From: Mesobacillus jeotgali
GTDB lineage: Bacteria; Bacillota; Bacilli; Bacillales; Cytobacillaceae
Reading direction: 5' to 3'
Assembly (NCBI RefSeq): GCF_002874535.1
Contig: NZ_CP025025.1
Span: forward strand, 4,025,353-4,089,352
Length of the DNA stretch: 64,000 bases
Below are positions 42,907 through 51,890 of the stretch, piece by piece. The stretch's first letter is position 1. Every line of letters starts with the position of its first letter. The translations under genes were made by a program, and so were the position numbers. The notes below the pieces were generated by a model, which was given only the letters and a program-made list of their open reading frames with translations, did no database searches and had not been told where the DNA came from.

Positions 42907-44191
42907 ATTGCCCAACCTTTCCTGTCATGTATTCCACCGCTTTTACAAGCGAGCCTTCGTTCCCGAAGCCACCGGCCTTTGTAATCGCCCAGAAGTTCTT
43001 TTCCCCGCTCCTGATCATGCCAAACGGCAGTCCGGATTCAACCTCAGAGTGGAGTTCCATTTCATTCACACCTAATTCACCACAAACTGCTTTCGCAGTG
43101 TCACCACCTGTTAAAACAAGTCCGCCGATTCCTTCGTCCAGTTCCAGGAATGCTTTTGCAGCCTTAGCCAGTCCGGAGGCAATTGCTTCACTCACCTGGT
43201 TGCTGTTATAGTCCAATCTATCGCCAGCTTCACGCGCAGCCACTCTGTTTGCCTCGGAAGAATCAACATAAAGAACATAATGATTGGCTTGCCTGTTTAC
43301 TGCCAAGCTACTTGCCTCAAGTGTATCTTCAACCAATTGAACTGGATTTATTTCTATAAACTCGACTTCTTTTATTCCTTTTAGGCTTTCAAGCTGCTTT
43401 TTCGTCACTTGAGAAAGACTCCCGGATACGGTAAGAGTCCGGTCGATGGAAGTTTTCTTCATATCTTGGCCTGACTGTGGAAAAATCTCCAATTCAGCGG
43501 GAAGATACTCAATTAAACCGCCAGAGCCTGCCCAAACGATTTTTTTGCCCAGCTTCGCAAAAAATGCTGCGATTGTCTTTAGGTCCTCTTCTGTCTCGCT
43601 GTCACAAACGAACCAGGATTGCCCGCCGTCTATTGTTTTCTCAACGAATGATGCTAACTGATCCTCGGATCCTCGAATCAGATCAAGATCAATCAAAGCA
43701 ACTTCTTCATCCACAAATCTCTTCAGCAAATCAGGGATAAACCCTTCTGTAACCGGAGTCTTCGGATCGCGCCCAAATTCCGTTTCCGTAATCAGTGTGC
43801 CATTTACATAATGAAGACCTTTGACTGTAGTCCTGTTCACCTTCGGAAAAGCTGGAACAATCACTACTGTCTCTGGCTTATAAACACTGGCGGCCGCAGC
43901 GATTTCAACCGCTACATTCCCACGTAAAGTAGAATCGATTTTCTTGTAAACATGTGAATACCCATTCTGAAAAAGAAGAGAAGCAGCTTTAACAACTGCT
44001 TCATGTGCTTTCTCCCCGGGAACTGCCCGGCTGTCGGTATCGACAACCAGGACATCAGGGGTAGAGCCTGCTTCTTTAATCCCTTCTAGATTGAACACTA
44101 CGGTTGAAGAAAATCCCTTCTTCGCCAATTGAACACCTGAGTCATTGGCACCTGTTAAGTCGTCTGCGATGATTCCGATTTTTTCACCCAT
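42893..44191 (-). CDS. Four-carbon acid sugar kinase (DUF1537 family)
   Basis: The product has 432 residues. The N-terminal substrate domain has IGIIADDLTGANDSGVQL, VDTDSRAV and YKKIDSTLRGNV. The C-terminal nucleotide-binding domain has GGLVLTGGDTAKAVCGELG and FGMIRSG. Family members such as DtnK and DenK phosphorylate D-threonate or D-erythronate at O4. Next to a PdxA-like dehydrogenase this completes a two-step route to DHAP. The exact acid cannot be told from sequence. It lies 12 bases after the permease gene. Confidence 0.92.
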   Translation of the reverse strand: MGEKIGIIADDLTGANDSGVQLAKKGFSSTVVFNLEGIKEAGSTPDVLVVDTDSRAVPGEKAHEAVVKAASLLFQNGYSHVYKKIDSTLRGNVAVEIAAAASVYKPETVVIVPAFPKVNRTTVKGLHYVNGTLITETEFGRDPKTPVTEGFIPDLLKRFVDEEVALIDLDLIRGSEDQLASFVEKTIDGGQSWFVCDSETEEDLKTIAAFFAKLGKKIVWAGSGGLIEYLPAELEIFPQSGQDMKKTSIDRTLTVSGSLSQVTKKQLESLKGIKEVEFIEINPVQLVEDTLEASSLAVNRQANHYVLYVDSSEANRVAAREAGDRLDYNSNQVSEAIASGLAKAAKAFLELDEGIGGLVLTGGDTAKAVCGELGVNEMELHSEVESGLPFGMIRSGEKNFWAITKAGGFGNEGSLVKAVEYMTGKVGQYETN

Positions 44192-44203
44192 GTGATCACA
44201 CCC

Positions 44204-45196
44204 TTAACTATCCACTTTTATGACATTTCCTTGTTTGAACGCGTACCCCTTTTTCTCAAGTCGTTTAACAAGGAAAGCAATGAACAACGGCAGTAGAATT
44301 GCTGTTGTAACAGTCGATGCAGCTACCTGGACAGTCGCCAGCTCAGCATATTGAGAGAAGCTTGCGTTTGCCGCAGCAATCGCTGCAGGAGTTGCAACCG
44401 CATTACCCGCTGTTGAGCCTTCTGCAGCGCCGACAATCGGATTCCACTTGAAAGCCTTGAATACAAAGTAACCTGCAGTACCTGTGAAAAGAACTGTCAT
44501 AACACCTAATAGAATTCCTGTTAATCCGCCTGCAACAATTGCTCCGAAATCGATTCCCATACCGAGCGCGAAAGCGAAGAATGGAATCAGCATTGCACTT
44601 CCATTATCGAGGAATTCACGCATTTCTTCATCTAGATTACCTAACACCATACCAACAAGGATTGGCAGCAATACAGCAATGAATGACTGGATGGAGAACA
44701 TTCCGTCAACAAAGCCCATTGCACCGAAGATTGATAGTGCAACCATCGTTAAGAAAGGACCATCATTCAATGCAAGCAGTGAGTAAGAAGCACGATCTTC
44801 TTTATTTCCGTATTGACCAACAAGAGCAACGAACAATCCGCCATTGCTGTTTGTCATTGCGGCAATAATCGCGATAGGTGCAAGTCCTAGCCACAAGCCG
44901 TTGTCACCAGCAAATAAGTATGCAATAAGTCCAACTGCGGCACCGACAATCCACTTGATTCCAAGCAATGTCGCACCTTTACCAACCGAAACACCGAAAG
45001 ATTTAACATTTATTTGTGCACCAGTCGCCAATAGGAAAAGTGCAATTAAAGTACCTGCGCCATTTACAAACAGCGCCTCTGTAAAGTTACCAATACGAAG
45101 CAAGTTTGGTGCAAAAGTGTTCAGTGTTGCTGCAATAAGCAACGGCACAACCATCATCCCACCAGGAATTCTTTCTAAACCCGCCTTTATTCTCAT
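44204..45196 (-). CDS. KdgT-type 2-keto-3-deoxygluconate permease family transporter
   Basis: The product has 330 residues and about 10 hydrophobic helices (PLLIAATLNTFAPNLLRIG, AMTNSNGGLFVALVGQYG, GAAEGSTAGNAVATPAAIAA). KdgT proteins are proton symporters for sugar acids. With the kinase and dehydrogenase downstream, the cargo is more likely a four-carbon sugar acid than KDG. It is first in the three-gene operon. The upstream region carries two cre-like sites. Confidence 0.9.
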   Translation of the reverse strand: MRIKAGLERIPGGMMVVPLLIAATLNTFAPNLLRIGNFTEALFVNGAGTLIALFLLATGAQINVKSFGVSVGKGATLLGIKWIVGAAVGLIAYLFAGDNGLWLGLAPIAIIAAMTNSNGGLFVALVGQYGNKEDRASYSLLALNDGPFLTMVALSIFGAMGFVDGMFSIQSFIAVLLPILVGMVLGNLDEEMREFLDNGSAMLIPFFAFALGMGIDFGAIVAGGLTGILLGVMTVLFTGTAGYFVFKAFKWNPIVGAAEGSTAGNAVATPAAIAAANASFSQYAELATVQVAASTVTTAILLPLFIAFLVKRLEKKGYAFKQGNVIKVDS

Positions 45197-45239
45197 ATTC
45201 TAGCATCCCCTTTTGTATTGTTTCAAATTTAAACGATTT

Positions 45240-45253
45240 AGTAATCGCTTACA
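45240..45253 (-). promoter_or_regulatory. cre-like CcpA site 1 upstream of the permease operon
   Basis: TGTAAGCGATTACT matches the loose cre consensus (TGNNARCGNWWNC) at 44 bases upstream of the permease start. It predicts catabolite repression. Confidence 0.7.
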
Positions 45254-45266
45254 TGTTTCATTTTAA

Positions 45267-45280
45267 TGAAAACGTTTTAT
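45267..45280 (+). promoter_or_regulatory. cre-like site 2
   Basis: TGAAAACGTTTTAT is a near-palindromic cre-like sequence 14 bases beyond site 1. It lacks the final C of the consensus. Confidence 0.5.
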
Positions 45281-45349
45281 TTTCGCAACACTTTTTTCAC
45301 AAAATGTTCACAGTTAAATTCCTCCACTATCAGAGTGTTGCATTTTTAA

Positions 45350-45386
45350 ACAAAAATAAAAAAACTGAAGAATCAATTCTTCAGCT
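45350..45386 (-). terminator. Terminator overlapping the 3' end of the PrpR-like regulator gene
   Basis: CTGAAGAAT and ATTCTTCAG form a 9-bp perfect stem with a two-base centre, followed by T7 in minus-strand reading. The right arm lies inside the last codons of the regulator gene. Confidence 0.8.
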
Positions 45387-47034
45387 TTCTCCATAATGTG
45401 GAGCGATTGATATTCAGCCTATTCGCGACTCTTGTCTGATTGCCATCCTCTTGCTCCATGACTTTAAGGATAATTTTCTTCTCGATTTCTTCTAACGTTC
45501 CCTGTAAAAAATCATCTGGAATTGATAATTCATCTGAAATTTTTAATTCCAGCATAGCACCAATCACTTCAGTACTTAAAACATAACCTTTTTCCGCAGC
45601 AGCGGCATCATGCAGGACAGCTTTTAATTCCGCTACATTACCAGGCCAATGATATTTTTCCAAAAGGTCGAGAGCTTCCTCTTTAATCTTAATTGGTGAT
45701 GTGCCAAAGCGCTGATTTGAATCCGCGATTAAATAGGCTGCAAGCGCCCTTATGTCACCATTCCGTTTCCGCAAAGGCGGCAAGTAAATCCGGGCAACAT
45801 TTGGATCAAATACTCCTTCGCTAGCCGATTGAACAGAAAATATGATATTGATGCCTATGCTGCAATGATAATCAGCCACCTGCTGCAGTCTCTGTTGTTC
45901 AGAAGAATCCAAAGCATCTATGCCCTGAAGGTAAATCGTCTTGATGTCCTCATCAGCTTCTGAATTCTCTAGAAAGTCCCTGGCTCTCTCCACTGCAAAA
46001 AGTCCATTTCCTCCATGCTTCACATAATGGATATACCTTGCAATCAAACCTTTGCCAGTACCACTTTCACCAATCAACGCCCATTTAAACTTTTTAACAT
46101 TTTCTCCTATCGAGGAAATGCAACTCTTCATCTGCGCGCTTTCCTGAATGATTAAAGGAAGCTGAGATACATGCTCCACTCTTATCAATGATTCATCCAT
46201 TGATTGTTCTAGCTTTGAAAAAGAATACAGATAGTATTTCCTGCCCCCATTAGTCAGCACAGATGGTTTCACCTTGTACATGTCATCGCCAACCGTGATA
46301 ACTCCCTGGGAATTCAGACTCCCATCATCGGGTAATTCAGTTAAATCTATTAATGATGATGAAATAGTTTTCCACTGTTCGTAAACAATACCACCGTCAG
46401 AGTCAATGACGACAAAGTCTGATGCTGCTGTTTCCAACATCGTCTTCATCAATTCGATCTCTGTCTGTTTCTTCTGGTAAAAAGAATAAATGGTCCTGGT
46501 TCGCTGGAATGCATCAAAAATTGCCTCGCGACCAGATTGAATCAGAATCCCTTCCATCCCGTACCGATCAGCATTATGGACAGTAACGACATCCCCCATA
46601 ATGACACTGTACCCCTGATCCTTAAGGTCCTTTATAATCGGTCCGACTTCTTCCGCTCTCTCAACTGTAAATACTTCAATCGGAAACTCCAATATATCAG
46701 TGATTGTCTCTGCTCCCAATGTGATGTTCGAAAAGCCAACTATCGCCTTCTTGCCTGGAAACTCATTCGCAAGAGTAAGTACACGCAGCATATCATAACC
46801 AGAAACATGGATATCAATGACCGGCAGATTGGTCACTTCTTCAATCAATTTAGCAGTTCCTCCGCGACTGATGATAACATCAAAACCGTCCTGTTCCGCC
46901 CGTTTAGCCAGCGGGATGGCAGAGCCAAGGTTTCCTGTCTTTACAGTAACATCCAAGTCTTCTGCATCTGTTTTACATTCATCTATCAATACAGCCATCG
47001 CAGGATATGGCGCAATAAACAACACCTTAATCAT
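45373..47034 (-). CDS. PrpR-like regulator with AAA+ domain lacking GAFTGA and C-terminal Fis-type HTH
   Basis: The product has about 553 residues from ATG 47034, 6 bases after GGGTG; the adjacent ATG 47037 is also possible, and the frame extends to 47073 without a site. An N-terminal PrpR_N sensor domain (VIISRGGTAKLIEE, VGFSNITLGAETI, GDVVTVHNADRYGMEG) is followed by a PAS-like stretch, a shortened AAA+ domain with Walker A GESGTGKG and PPLRKRNGDI, and an HTH_8 domain (GNQTRVANRLNINRSTLWRKL). The GAFTGA loop needed to contact sigma-54 is missing, so it probably works with sigma-A. It lies upstream of, and likely controls, the sugar-acid operon. Confidence 0.9.
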   Translation of the reverse strand: MIKVLFIAPYPAMAVLIDECKTDAEDLDVTVKTGNLGSAIPLAKRAEQDGFDVIISRGGTAKLIEEVTNLPVIDIHVSGYDMLRVLTLANEFPGKKAIVGFSNITLGAETITDILEFPIEVFTVERAEEVGPIIKDLKDQGYSVIMGDVVTVHNADRYGMEGILIQSGREAIFDAFQRTRTIYSFYQKKQTEIELMKTMLETAASDFVVIDSDGGIVYEQWKTISSSLIDLTELPDDGSLNSQGVITVGDDMYKVKPSVLTNGGRKYYLYSFSKLEQSMDESLIRVEHVSQLPLIIQESAQMKSCISSIGENVKKFKWALIGESGTGKGLIARYIHYVKHGGNGLFAVERARDFLENSEADEDIKTIYLQGIDALDSSEQQRLQQVADYHCSIGINIIFSVQSASEGVFDPNVARIYLPPLRKRNGDIRALAAYLIADSNQRFGTSPIKIKEEALDLLEKYHWPGNVAELKAVLHDAAAAEKGYVLSTEVIGAMLELKISDELSIPDDFLQGTLEEIEKKIILKVMEQEDGNQTRVANRLNINRSTLWRKLKN

Positions 47035-47260
47035 CATAATCACCCGTTCTTTCCTTCCATTCATACATAGCATAACTAGAAGAAAAGCGCAATGAACAAA
47101 GCAGGAAAAGCAGGAAGAAGAACGTGGGGACCATAGCCTTCAAGATACCTAGACTGATTTACCATTCCATTTATATATATATGGATTTGAAGGAAAATCA
47201 GTTTAGTTTATAGAACATCTCATTTAATGAATTTTGAACTTACAGAAAGGTGAGATATTA

Positions 47261-47344
47261 ATGAGAAAAAAAATACTCTATTTGTCTCTAGGAGTTCTCC
47301 TGGTTTTAATTGTTCTTGGTGTCGCAACTTTTTATTCTGAATAA
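47261..47344 (+). CDS. 27-residue single-pass membrane peptide
   Basis: An ATG at 47261 is preceded by AAAGGTGAG at good spacing. It encodes a basic start (MRKK), a hydrophobic helix (ILYLSLGVLLVLIVLGVA) and a short tail ending FYSE, then TAA. The strong site and clean helix argue for a real small membrane protein rather than chance. Function unknown. Confidence 0.6.
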   Translation: MRKKILYLSLGVLLVLIVLGVATFYSE

Positions 47345-47490
47345 GTTTTTCTGAATGGGACGTGAATCCCTGGTGCTCTCCTTCAAATCATATTCGAGCC
47401 AGTACCTCCAAGGACCTCATTCTTGGGACTAATACTTTCTTTAAAACTGCTTCTCCTGACATGAGAACCGTTCCCAACCTCGAAATGTAA

Positions 47491-47516
47491 AAAGGAGCAA
47501 AGGGTACGTCCCCATG
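47491..47516. repeat. REP-like remnant, copy 4
   Basis: AGCAAAGGGTACGTCCCCAT shares the AAAGG-TACGTCCC core with the elements at 35125 and 41804 but has diverged flanks. Confidence 0.5.
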
Positions 47517-47787
47517 CATCTCCATTAACAATTTTTGTAATCATATATTGAAGCGAGTGTTATTTTGCCGATAAATGGAATAGGAGGTGCATTTAAATAA
47601 CAATATCTTCAAATTGATTCTTATCAATTTGATTTAAATAATCATATGAGACTCCCTTCAATTACTATTTAAATCATTTGATAGAGTCGACGAGCTTGAT
47701 AAGGCTCTTGCAACCGATATAACGTTTGTGAACTATAAGGCGCTTTTAAAGAAATATATAACTTATATTCAAAGTGGGGTCTTTTAC

Positions 47788-48147
47788 ATGCAGTGGTATT
47801 TAGAGGCTATAAAGAATTACGCTAATTTTAAAGGTCGTGCAAGGCGTAAAGAATACTGGTTGTTCAATCTATTTAACCTCCTTATTATGGGTACACTCTA
47901 CCTTCTAGGATCAGCTATGGAATCACTTCTTTTGTTTGTAGTCATATTAATCTATTATTTCTTTATGTTTATTCCATTCCTTTCTGTCACAGTTCGCAGA
48001 TTACACGATATAGGACACAGCGGCTGGGTGTACTTAGTTAATTTCATTCCTTTGGTCGGGGGGATTATCTTACTGGTCCTCACTTGTTTGGATAGCGAAG
48101 CAAACGACAACAAGTACGGCCCGAACCCTAAAGTTCTCGTTCATTAA
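47788..48147 (+). CDS. DUF805 family membrane protein
   Basis: The product has 119 residues from ATG 47788 (GTGGGG site); the frame continues upstream to GTG 47728 without a binding site. The family pattern is WYLEAIKNYANFKGRARRKEYW, then three or four membrane helices, VRRLHDIGHSGW between helices, and the C-terminal NKYGPNP. DUF805 proteins are small inner-membrane proteins of unknown role. It is a single gene with its own terminator. Confidence 0.92.
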   Translation: MQWYLEAIKNYANFKGRARRKEYWLFNLFNLLIMGTLYLLGSAMESLLLFVVILIYYFFMFIPFLSVTVRRLHDIGHSGWVYLVNFIPLVGGIILLVLTCLDSEANDNKYGPNPKVLVH

Positions 48148-48190
48148 TTCTTTCATTCTGAGGCCTCTCACAAGCGAATAAACCTCCCGG

Positions 48191-48220
48191 ATGACTACCT
48201 TTTTAGGATAGTCATTTTTT
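48191..48220 (+). terminator. Terminator after the DUF805 gene
   Basis: ATGACTACC pairs with GGATAGTCAT (one bulge) and is followed by T6, 44 bases past the stop. Confidence 0.82.
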
Positions 48221-48270
48221 ATGCGAGACACTTGGCCAAAAAGCTCCCTAATGGGACAAGATGACCATTC

Positions 48271-48992
48271 CTATTCAATATGAACTTCATCTCCAACATT
48301 GATTTCACCAGTTGTTATAACAGAAGCATAAACTCCTAAATGATTGTTTCTTTCTTTTGCGACCGTTTTAACCAATGATGAATCTCTTTCTGCATTTTCC
48401 GGATCAACGGTAATGATCATACATCTTTCACAATGCCTTTTTACTTCTAGTACCACTTCACTGCCGATTGTCATTCGTCTCCCAAACCATTTTTCTTCTA
48501 TAAATGAATTTGATTTTTTAATGAAATAAACAAATTGGCACGAAAACGCCTGTAATCAATTTCTTTACCCCAAATTTGTTCCAACCCCTTTAGTGAAGCG
48601 TCAGTAACAAGTTGAATATGCTCTTCTTCAATCGCCCCTACAGGTACATTTGAAGGGAGATATGAAACAAGAGTTATTTTTCGTTGCGATTTTTCTTCGA
48701 TTTCTTTCTTGAATTCCTTATTCCCCCAGTCAAGCACCTTACACTCAGGTGTCACTATTTCGACTTCAGGGTACTCATCCATTCCCTCGTGTCCAGAAAA
48801 CCTTGCCTTGTATCGAACCATCTCCGGGAACTGTGTAATCGTTAAATACTTTCCTGGCCTTGATTGATCATGGATGGCATGACTGCGGTCTCCGTACAAT
48901 CCATAATCCATTACCCTTATTCTCTCAACGCTCTCTCCATAGAAGGATTTAACAGGATGCCGAACAACTTCTCTGATATGACCGACTAGCAC
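48271..48992 (-). pseudogene. MOSC-domain protein, interrupted by a frameshift
   Basis: The start is GTG 48992, 7 bases after GGAGG. The first frame encodes the MOSC N-terminal and core region (VVRHPVKSF, YGLYGDRSHAIHD, DYRRFRANLFISL) and ends early at a TAG near 48498. The missing part continues in another frame (SFIEEKWFGRRMTIGSEVVL, HCERCMIITVDPENAERD) to 48271, including the conserved Cys. Adding one A to the A6 run at 48514-48519 (minus-strand reading) restores about 240 residues. MOSC proteins handle molybdenum cofactor-linked sulfur or N-hydroxylated substrates. Confidence 0.88.
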
Positions 48993-49070
48993 TTCATTGC
49001 CCTCCAATTTTCAACCCAATTTTATCCTTTCAGCTTTTAAAATCACAAACCTAATAAATTTAGTAGGGGC

Positions 49071-49106
49071 ATAGGAACGGTTCTTGCGACACAGGACCGT
49101 CCCTAT
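49071..49106. repeat. REP-like palindrome of a second type
   Basis: ATAGGAACGGTTCT and AGGACCGTCCCTAT are inverted repeats matching at 12 of 14 positions around an 8-base loop. Related fragments (GAGAACCGTTCCC, GAGAACCGTGTCTC) occur near 47462 and 50861. Confidence 0.7.
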
Positions 49107-49227
49107 ATCTCATAAATCGCTTGTGTAAAAACGCCATTAAAGATGACAGAGATCTAATATCCATCAACTTCCGGACATTTACTAGGATCCACAATCTATT
49201 TCGAATACCTAAGGGAACAAGAGAACT

Positions 49228-50370
49228 CTACGCCCCCTCTTTTGTCCCAATACTAATCAGCAAATTAGAGAAAAATGCTGCCCGTTCAGGGATTAGGCTG
49301 ATGATTATGTGTTCATTTCTTGCATGGATCCCATCTCCAATGGTACCAAGACCATCTAAGGTTGGGATTCCCATATTGGCTGTTAGGTTTCCGTCACTTC
49401 CTCCTCCGACCGAAGCTTCTTTTAACTTGATGCCTTCTTCTTTTGCTGCTTCTTTAGCGGTCTGGAATAGAATTTCCGTATCTTCATTTCGTTCCATAGG
49501 TGGCCGAGAAACACCGCCTCTAACGTCGATACTTGTTCCCTCTGTGAAAGGTGTCAGCCCATGAATTATTTCATCAATCCTTTCCTGTTCTTCACTGGTT
49601 AACGCGCGGACATCGATGCCAATCTCTGCATGGTCAGCCACGACATTTAGCTTGCCTCCACCTTTAACAAATCCAACATTGACGGTGGTTCCAACTTCGT
49701 AATCTGTTAAGGACTCTAAAAAATCGATGGCCTTGGCAGCCTCTTGAATGGCACTGGCTCCCTCGTGATGATTGTTGCCAGCGTGGGCAGCCTTGCCTGT
49801 CACATCAATGTAATAACGCGCTGAACCCTTTCTTGCCGTTTTTAAGGCACCCGTCTGAACAACTGGTGGTTCCGTAACTAATGCATAATGGCAATTCTTC
49901 GCAATCTCTTCAATGACATAGCGTGATGTCGGACTGCTCACCTCTTCATCACTAGTAAAAAGGTACACAACTTTCTTTGAGAATGGGATACTCAATTCCT
50001 TAATGGCTTTTATTGCCCAAATCGCTTGTACTAGGCCACCCTTCATATCCAGGATGCCAGGCCCGTATGCACAATCACCTTGGATATTAAACTCTAAATC
50101 TCCAGGCTCCCATACTGTATCAAAATGGGAAAGGATTAAGATTGTTTCGTCTCCTTCCCCAAATTCAAATTTCAGATGATTTCCGTATTTCTCTTCTTCA
50201 ATCACTTCTGCCCGTTTACCAAAGTAGCGATATAAAAGCTTCTGAATCTTTTCTCCACACTGGTCTACGAGTTTTTTATTTAATGATGGAGAATCACATT
50301 CGACCAGAAACTTGATATCATCTAAAATCTCTTGCAAATGGTCCTCCATAAACTGCCTTATGGAATCCAT
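49228..50370 (-). CDS. M20-family metallopeptidase (carboxypeptidase G2-like)
   Basis: About 380 residues from ATG 50370; a GTG at 50379 is also in frame and neither has a strong site. Zinc ligands and catalytic residues appear in ILSHFDTVW, GILDMKGG, FTSDEEVSSP, LVTEPP and a C-terminal DGIHARNEH segment. The dimerisation lid has YIDVTGKAAHAGNNHHEGASA. Family members cleave C-terminal glutamate or other acyl-amino acids. A second, related M20 gene lies at 57212-58360. It is a single gene; a 10-bp hairpin (50405-50429) lies just upstream of its start. Confidence 0.92.
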   Translation of the reverse strand: MDSIRQFMEDHLQEILDDIKFLVECDSPSLNKKLVDQCGEKIQKLLYRYFGKRAEVIEEEKYGNHLKFEFGEGDETILILSHFDTVWEPGDLEFNIQGDCAYGPGILDMKGGLVQAIWAIKAIKELSIPFSKKVVYLFTSDEEVSSPTSRYVIEEIAKNCHYALVTEPPVVQTGALKTARKGSARYYIDVTGKAAHAGNNHHEGASAIQEAAKAIDFLESLTDYEVGTTVNVGFVKGGGKLNVVADHAEIGIDVRALTSEEQERIDEIIHGLTPFTEGTSIDVRGGVSRPPMERNEDTEILFQTAKEAAKEEGIKLKEASVGGGSDGNLTANMGIPTLDGLGTIGDGIHARNEHIIISLIPERAAFFSNLLISIGTKEGA

Positions 50371-50404
50371 TATTATCACGCTGCTTTCTTTTATTATTTG
50401 ATAA

Positions 50405-50429
50405 GGGCTGCATAATATTTATGCAGCCC
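50405..50429. other. Perfect 10-bp hairpin in the 5' leader of the M20 gene
   Basis: GGGCTGCATA and TATGCAGCCC surround a 5-base loop. No T run follows on either strand, so it is not a standard terminator. It lies 35 bases upstream of the M20 start and may be an operator or mRNA structure. Confidence 0.6.
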
Positions 50430-50796
50430 CAAAATATAACTATTTTACTATTATATCATTCACATTATTAGTTGTTCCCTGTCATGAAAGAGATTCCAAT
50501 CTATCGGCAGGGGGATCGTCGTTAAAATAAAAATTTGGATGCGCCGTATTTTCTATGTTCGTTATTAACGGCTTTCTCCAATTCAAGCTTTCTGATATAA
50601 CTTTCCTGATCTACTGATGGATTTTTTGACCTCTTATCAAGGAAAAATGTAACACTTGGTCAGTGTTGTTAAACTAAGATATTTATTACAAGGAGTTAAG
50701 GTATTCGCTTGCTCCCATACTATCTTGAATGTTCGTTATTAATCTCTGGTTCTAAACCCCTCAACCTCGTCCTATGTAAGCATAGTTGCTCAAATT

Positions 50797-50829
50797 AGAA
50801 AAAGCGTACGAACCTATTTCCTACGCTTT
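50797..50829 (-). terminator. Terminator after the exported coiled-coil gene
   Basis: AAAGCGTA and TACGCTTT pair around a 13-base loop, with T5 after it in minus-strand reading. It is 60 bases past the stop. Confidence 0.7.
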
Positions 50830-50888
50830 CGCTTTTACTTAGGCTTCAAAAAAACACATGAGAACCGTGTCTCTTGTATAATAAAGAA

Positions 50889-51458
50889 TTATCCTTCATA
50901 AATTTGGTTTCCATTTAAATTTATAGAATAAAACAATCGCTTATTATTTAAATCCTCGAGATAAATATACTCCTCTATATTTAGATACCATCCAATATTA
51001 TTATCCACTTCAATATCACCGGTTAGTTCGATACGAACTGTATAGTTGCCATACTTATTTCGATCGAGGTTGACTGATTCCAATGTTAGTCCTTGAAAAG
51101 CTTCATCAGACTCGATAACTCGATTAATTTCACTTGTAACACCCTGCTTAATTTCAAGAGCTTTTTGATCGCTAATATAGTACTCAGGCATTACACCATG
51201 GTATTCCTCCAAGTAATCTTCAATTAGATTCACTCTTTCATCAAATGAACTTAAATCTTGGTTTTGACCAGTCTGACCTTCTAAACTAGCAATTTTCTCG
51301 TTTGCTTCTTCTAACTCCGCCTGCAAATTATTTATTGCTATTTGCTGTTCCATTACCATATCGGGCAATCCTTTTCCGTCATTACCAGCAATAACCCAAG
51401 TCGAACTTGCTGTAACCAAAGCTACTCCCACTGCTACTCCTACTAATCTTTTACCCAT
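50889..51458 (-). CDS. Exported hypothetical protein with coiled coil
   Basis: The product has 189 residues. A signal peptide or anchor (residues 1-25, VAVGVALVTASSTWVIAG) is followed by a coiled coil (about 35-62, QQIAINNLQAELEEANEKIA), a linker and an acidic beta-rich C-terminal domain (YGNYTVRIELTGDIEVDNN). No family recognised. It is a single gene between two intergenic stretches with REP-like debris. A lipobox is absent, so it is either secreted or membrane-anchored. Confidence 0.78.
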   Translation of the reverse strand: MGKRLVGVAVGVALVTASSTWVIAGNDGKGLPDMVMEQQIAINNLQAELEEANEKIASLEGQTGQNQDLSSFDERVNLIEDYLEEYHGVMPEYYISDQKALEIKQGVTSEINRVIESDEAFQGLTLESVNLDRNKYGNYTVRIELTGDIEVDNNIGWYLNIEEYIYLEDLNNKRLFYSINLNGNQIYEG

Positions 51459-51890
51459 TATAGTTACCTTTTCTTATATATTGGTTTAGAAAACTATTAT
51501 CAATTATAAACTCTTTAATCTATTTCATATATCAATAATTTTTCTTTTACGCTAGGCGATATGACTCTGAACGTCTTGCACCTCCACACATAATGCTAGA
51601 GCTACCCTAAGCACGTTTTATTATATGGGCCATGGGACGATTCTTATGTCTCGAAAAACGCAACAAATTAAAGTTCAAATCACAGACAATACGTAATATT
51701 TATAAGTCTTTTATAATTAAGTTCGGACAAAAGTGGATGTATTTGTTCGATTTTCACAATCAGATCAGGTTACATCCAGCAGCTTGGACCGAGGTGCAGT
51801 TAATAAAAACAGAATAAAATCAAATACAAGAAGAAGCATAGGTTCACACCCCCTTACTTCCACTTGGGGATGTCCCGATGCTATTTCTTA
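51459..51890. other. Intergenic region without clear features
   Basis: The 432-base stretch holds only REP-like fragments (GGGACGATTCTTATG near 51634, GAAGCATAGGTTC near 51834). The 61-codon plus-strand frame at 51632 has no ribosome binding site and looks fortuitous. Confidence 0.55.

Larger units (their letters stand above)
47035..47787. other. Intergenic region with small peptide gene and REP-like remnants
   Basis: Besides the 27-codon gene at 47261-47344, the stretch holds an imperfect AT-rich palindrome (about 47155-47202) and REP-like remnants (GAGAACCGTTCCC near 47462, GGGTACGTCCCC at 47502-47513). It also holds an open but start-less frame (about 47660-47787) running into the DUF805 gene. 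Confidence 0.6.
50371..50888. other. Intergenic region with two hairpins
   Basis: This 518-base stretch has a perfect GC-rich hairpin next to the M20 start (50405-50429), the terminator of the exported protein gene (50797-50829) and a REP-like fragment (GAGAACCGTGTCTC, about 50861-50874). No ORF of note. Confidence 0.6.

Noticed and set aside
33300-47520. CRISPR-like repeats
   Set aside because: The GAAGCAAA...TTTGCTTC copies are dispersed kilobases apart without spacer arrays; they are REP-like elements.
47660-47787. N-terminal extension of the DUF805 protein
   Set aside because: The frame is open upstream of 47788, but there is no binding site for the GTG at 47728 and DUF805 proteins start at the WYLEAIKNY region; it may be debris of another gene.
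51632-51817. 61-codon plus-strand ORF
   Set aside because: No ribosome binding site, no domain, and it lies in REP-like debris.
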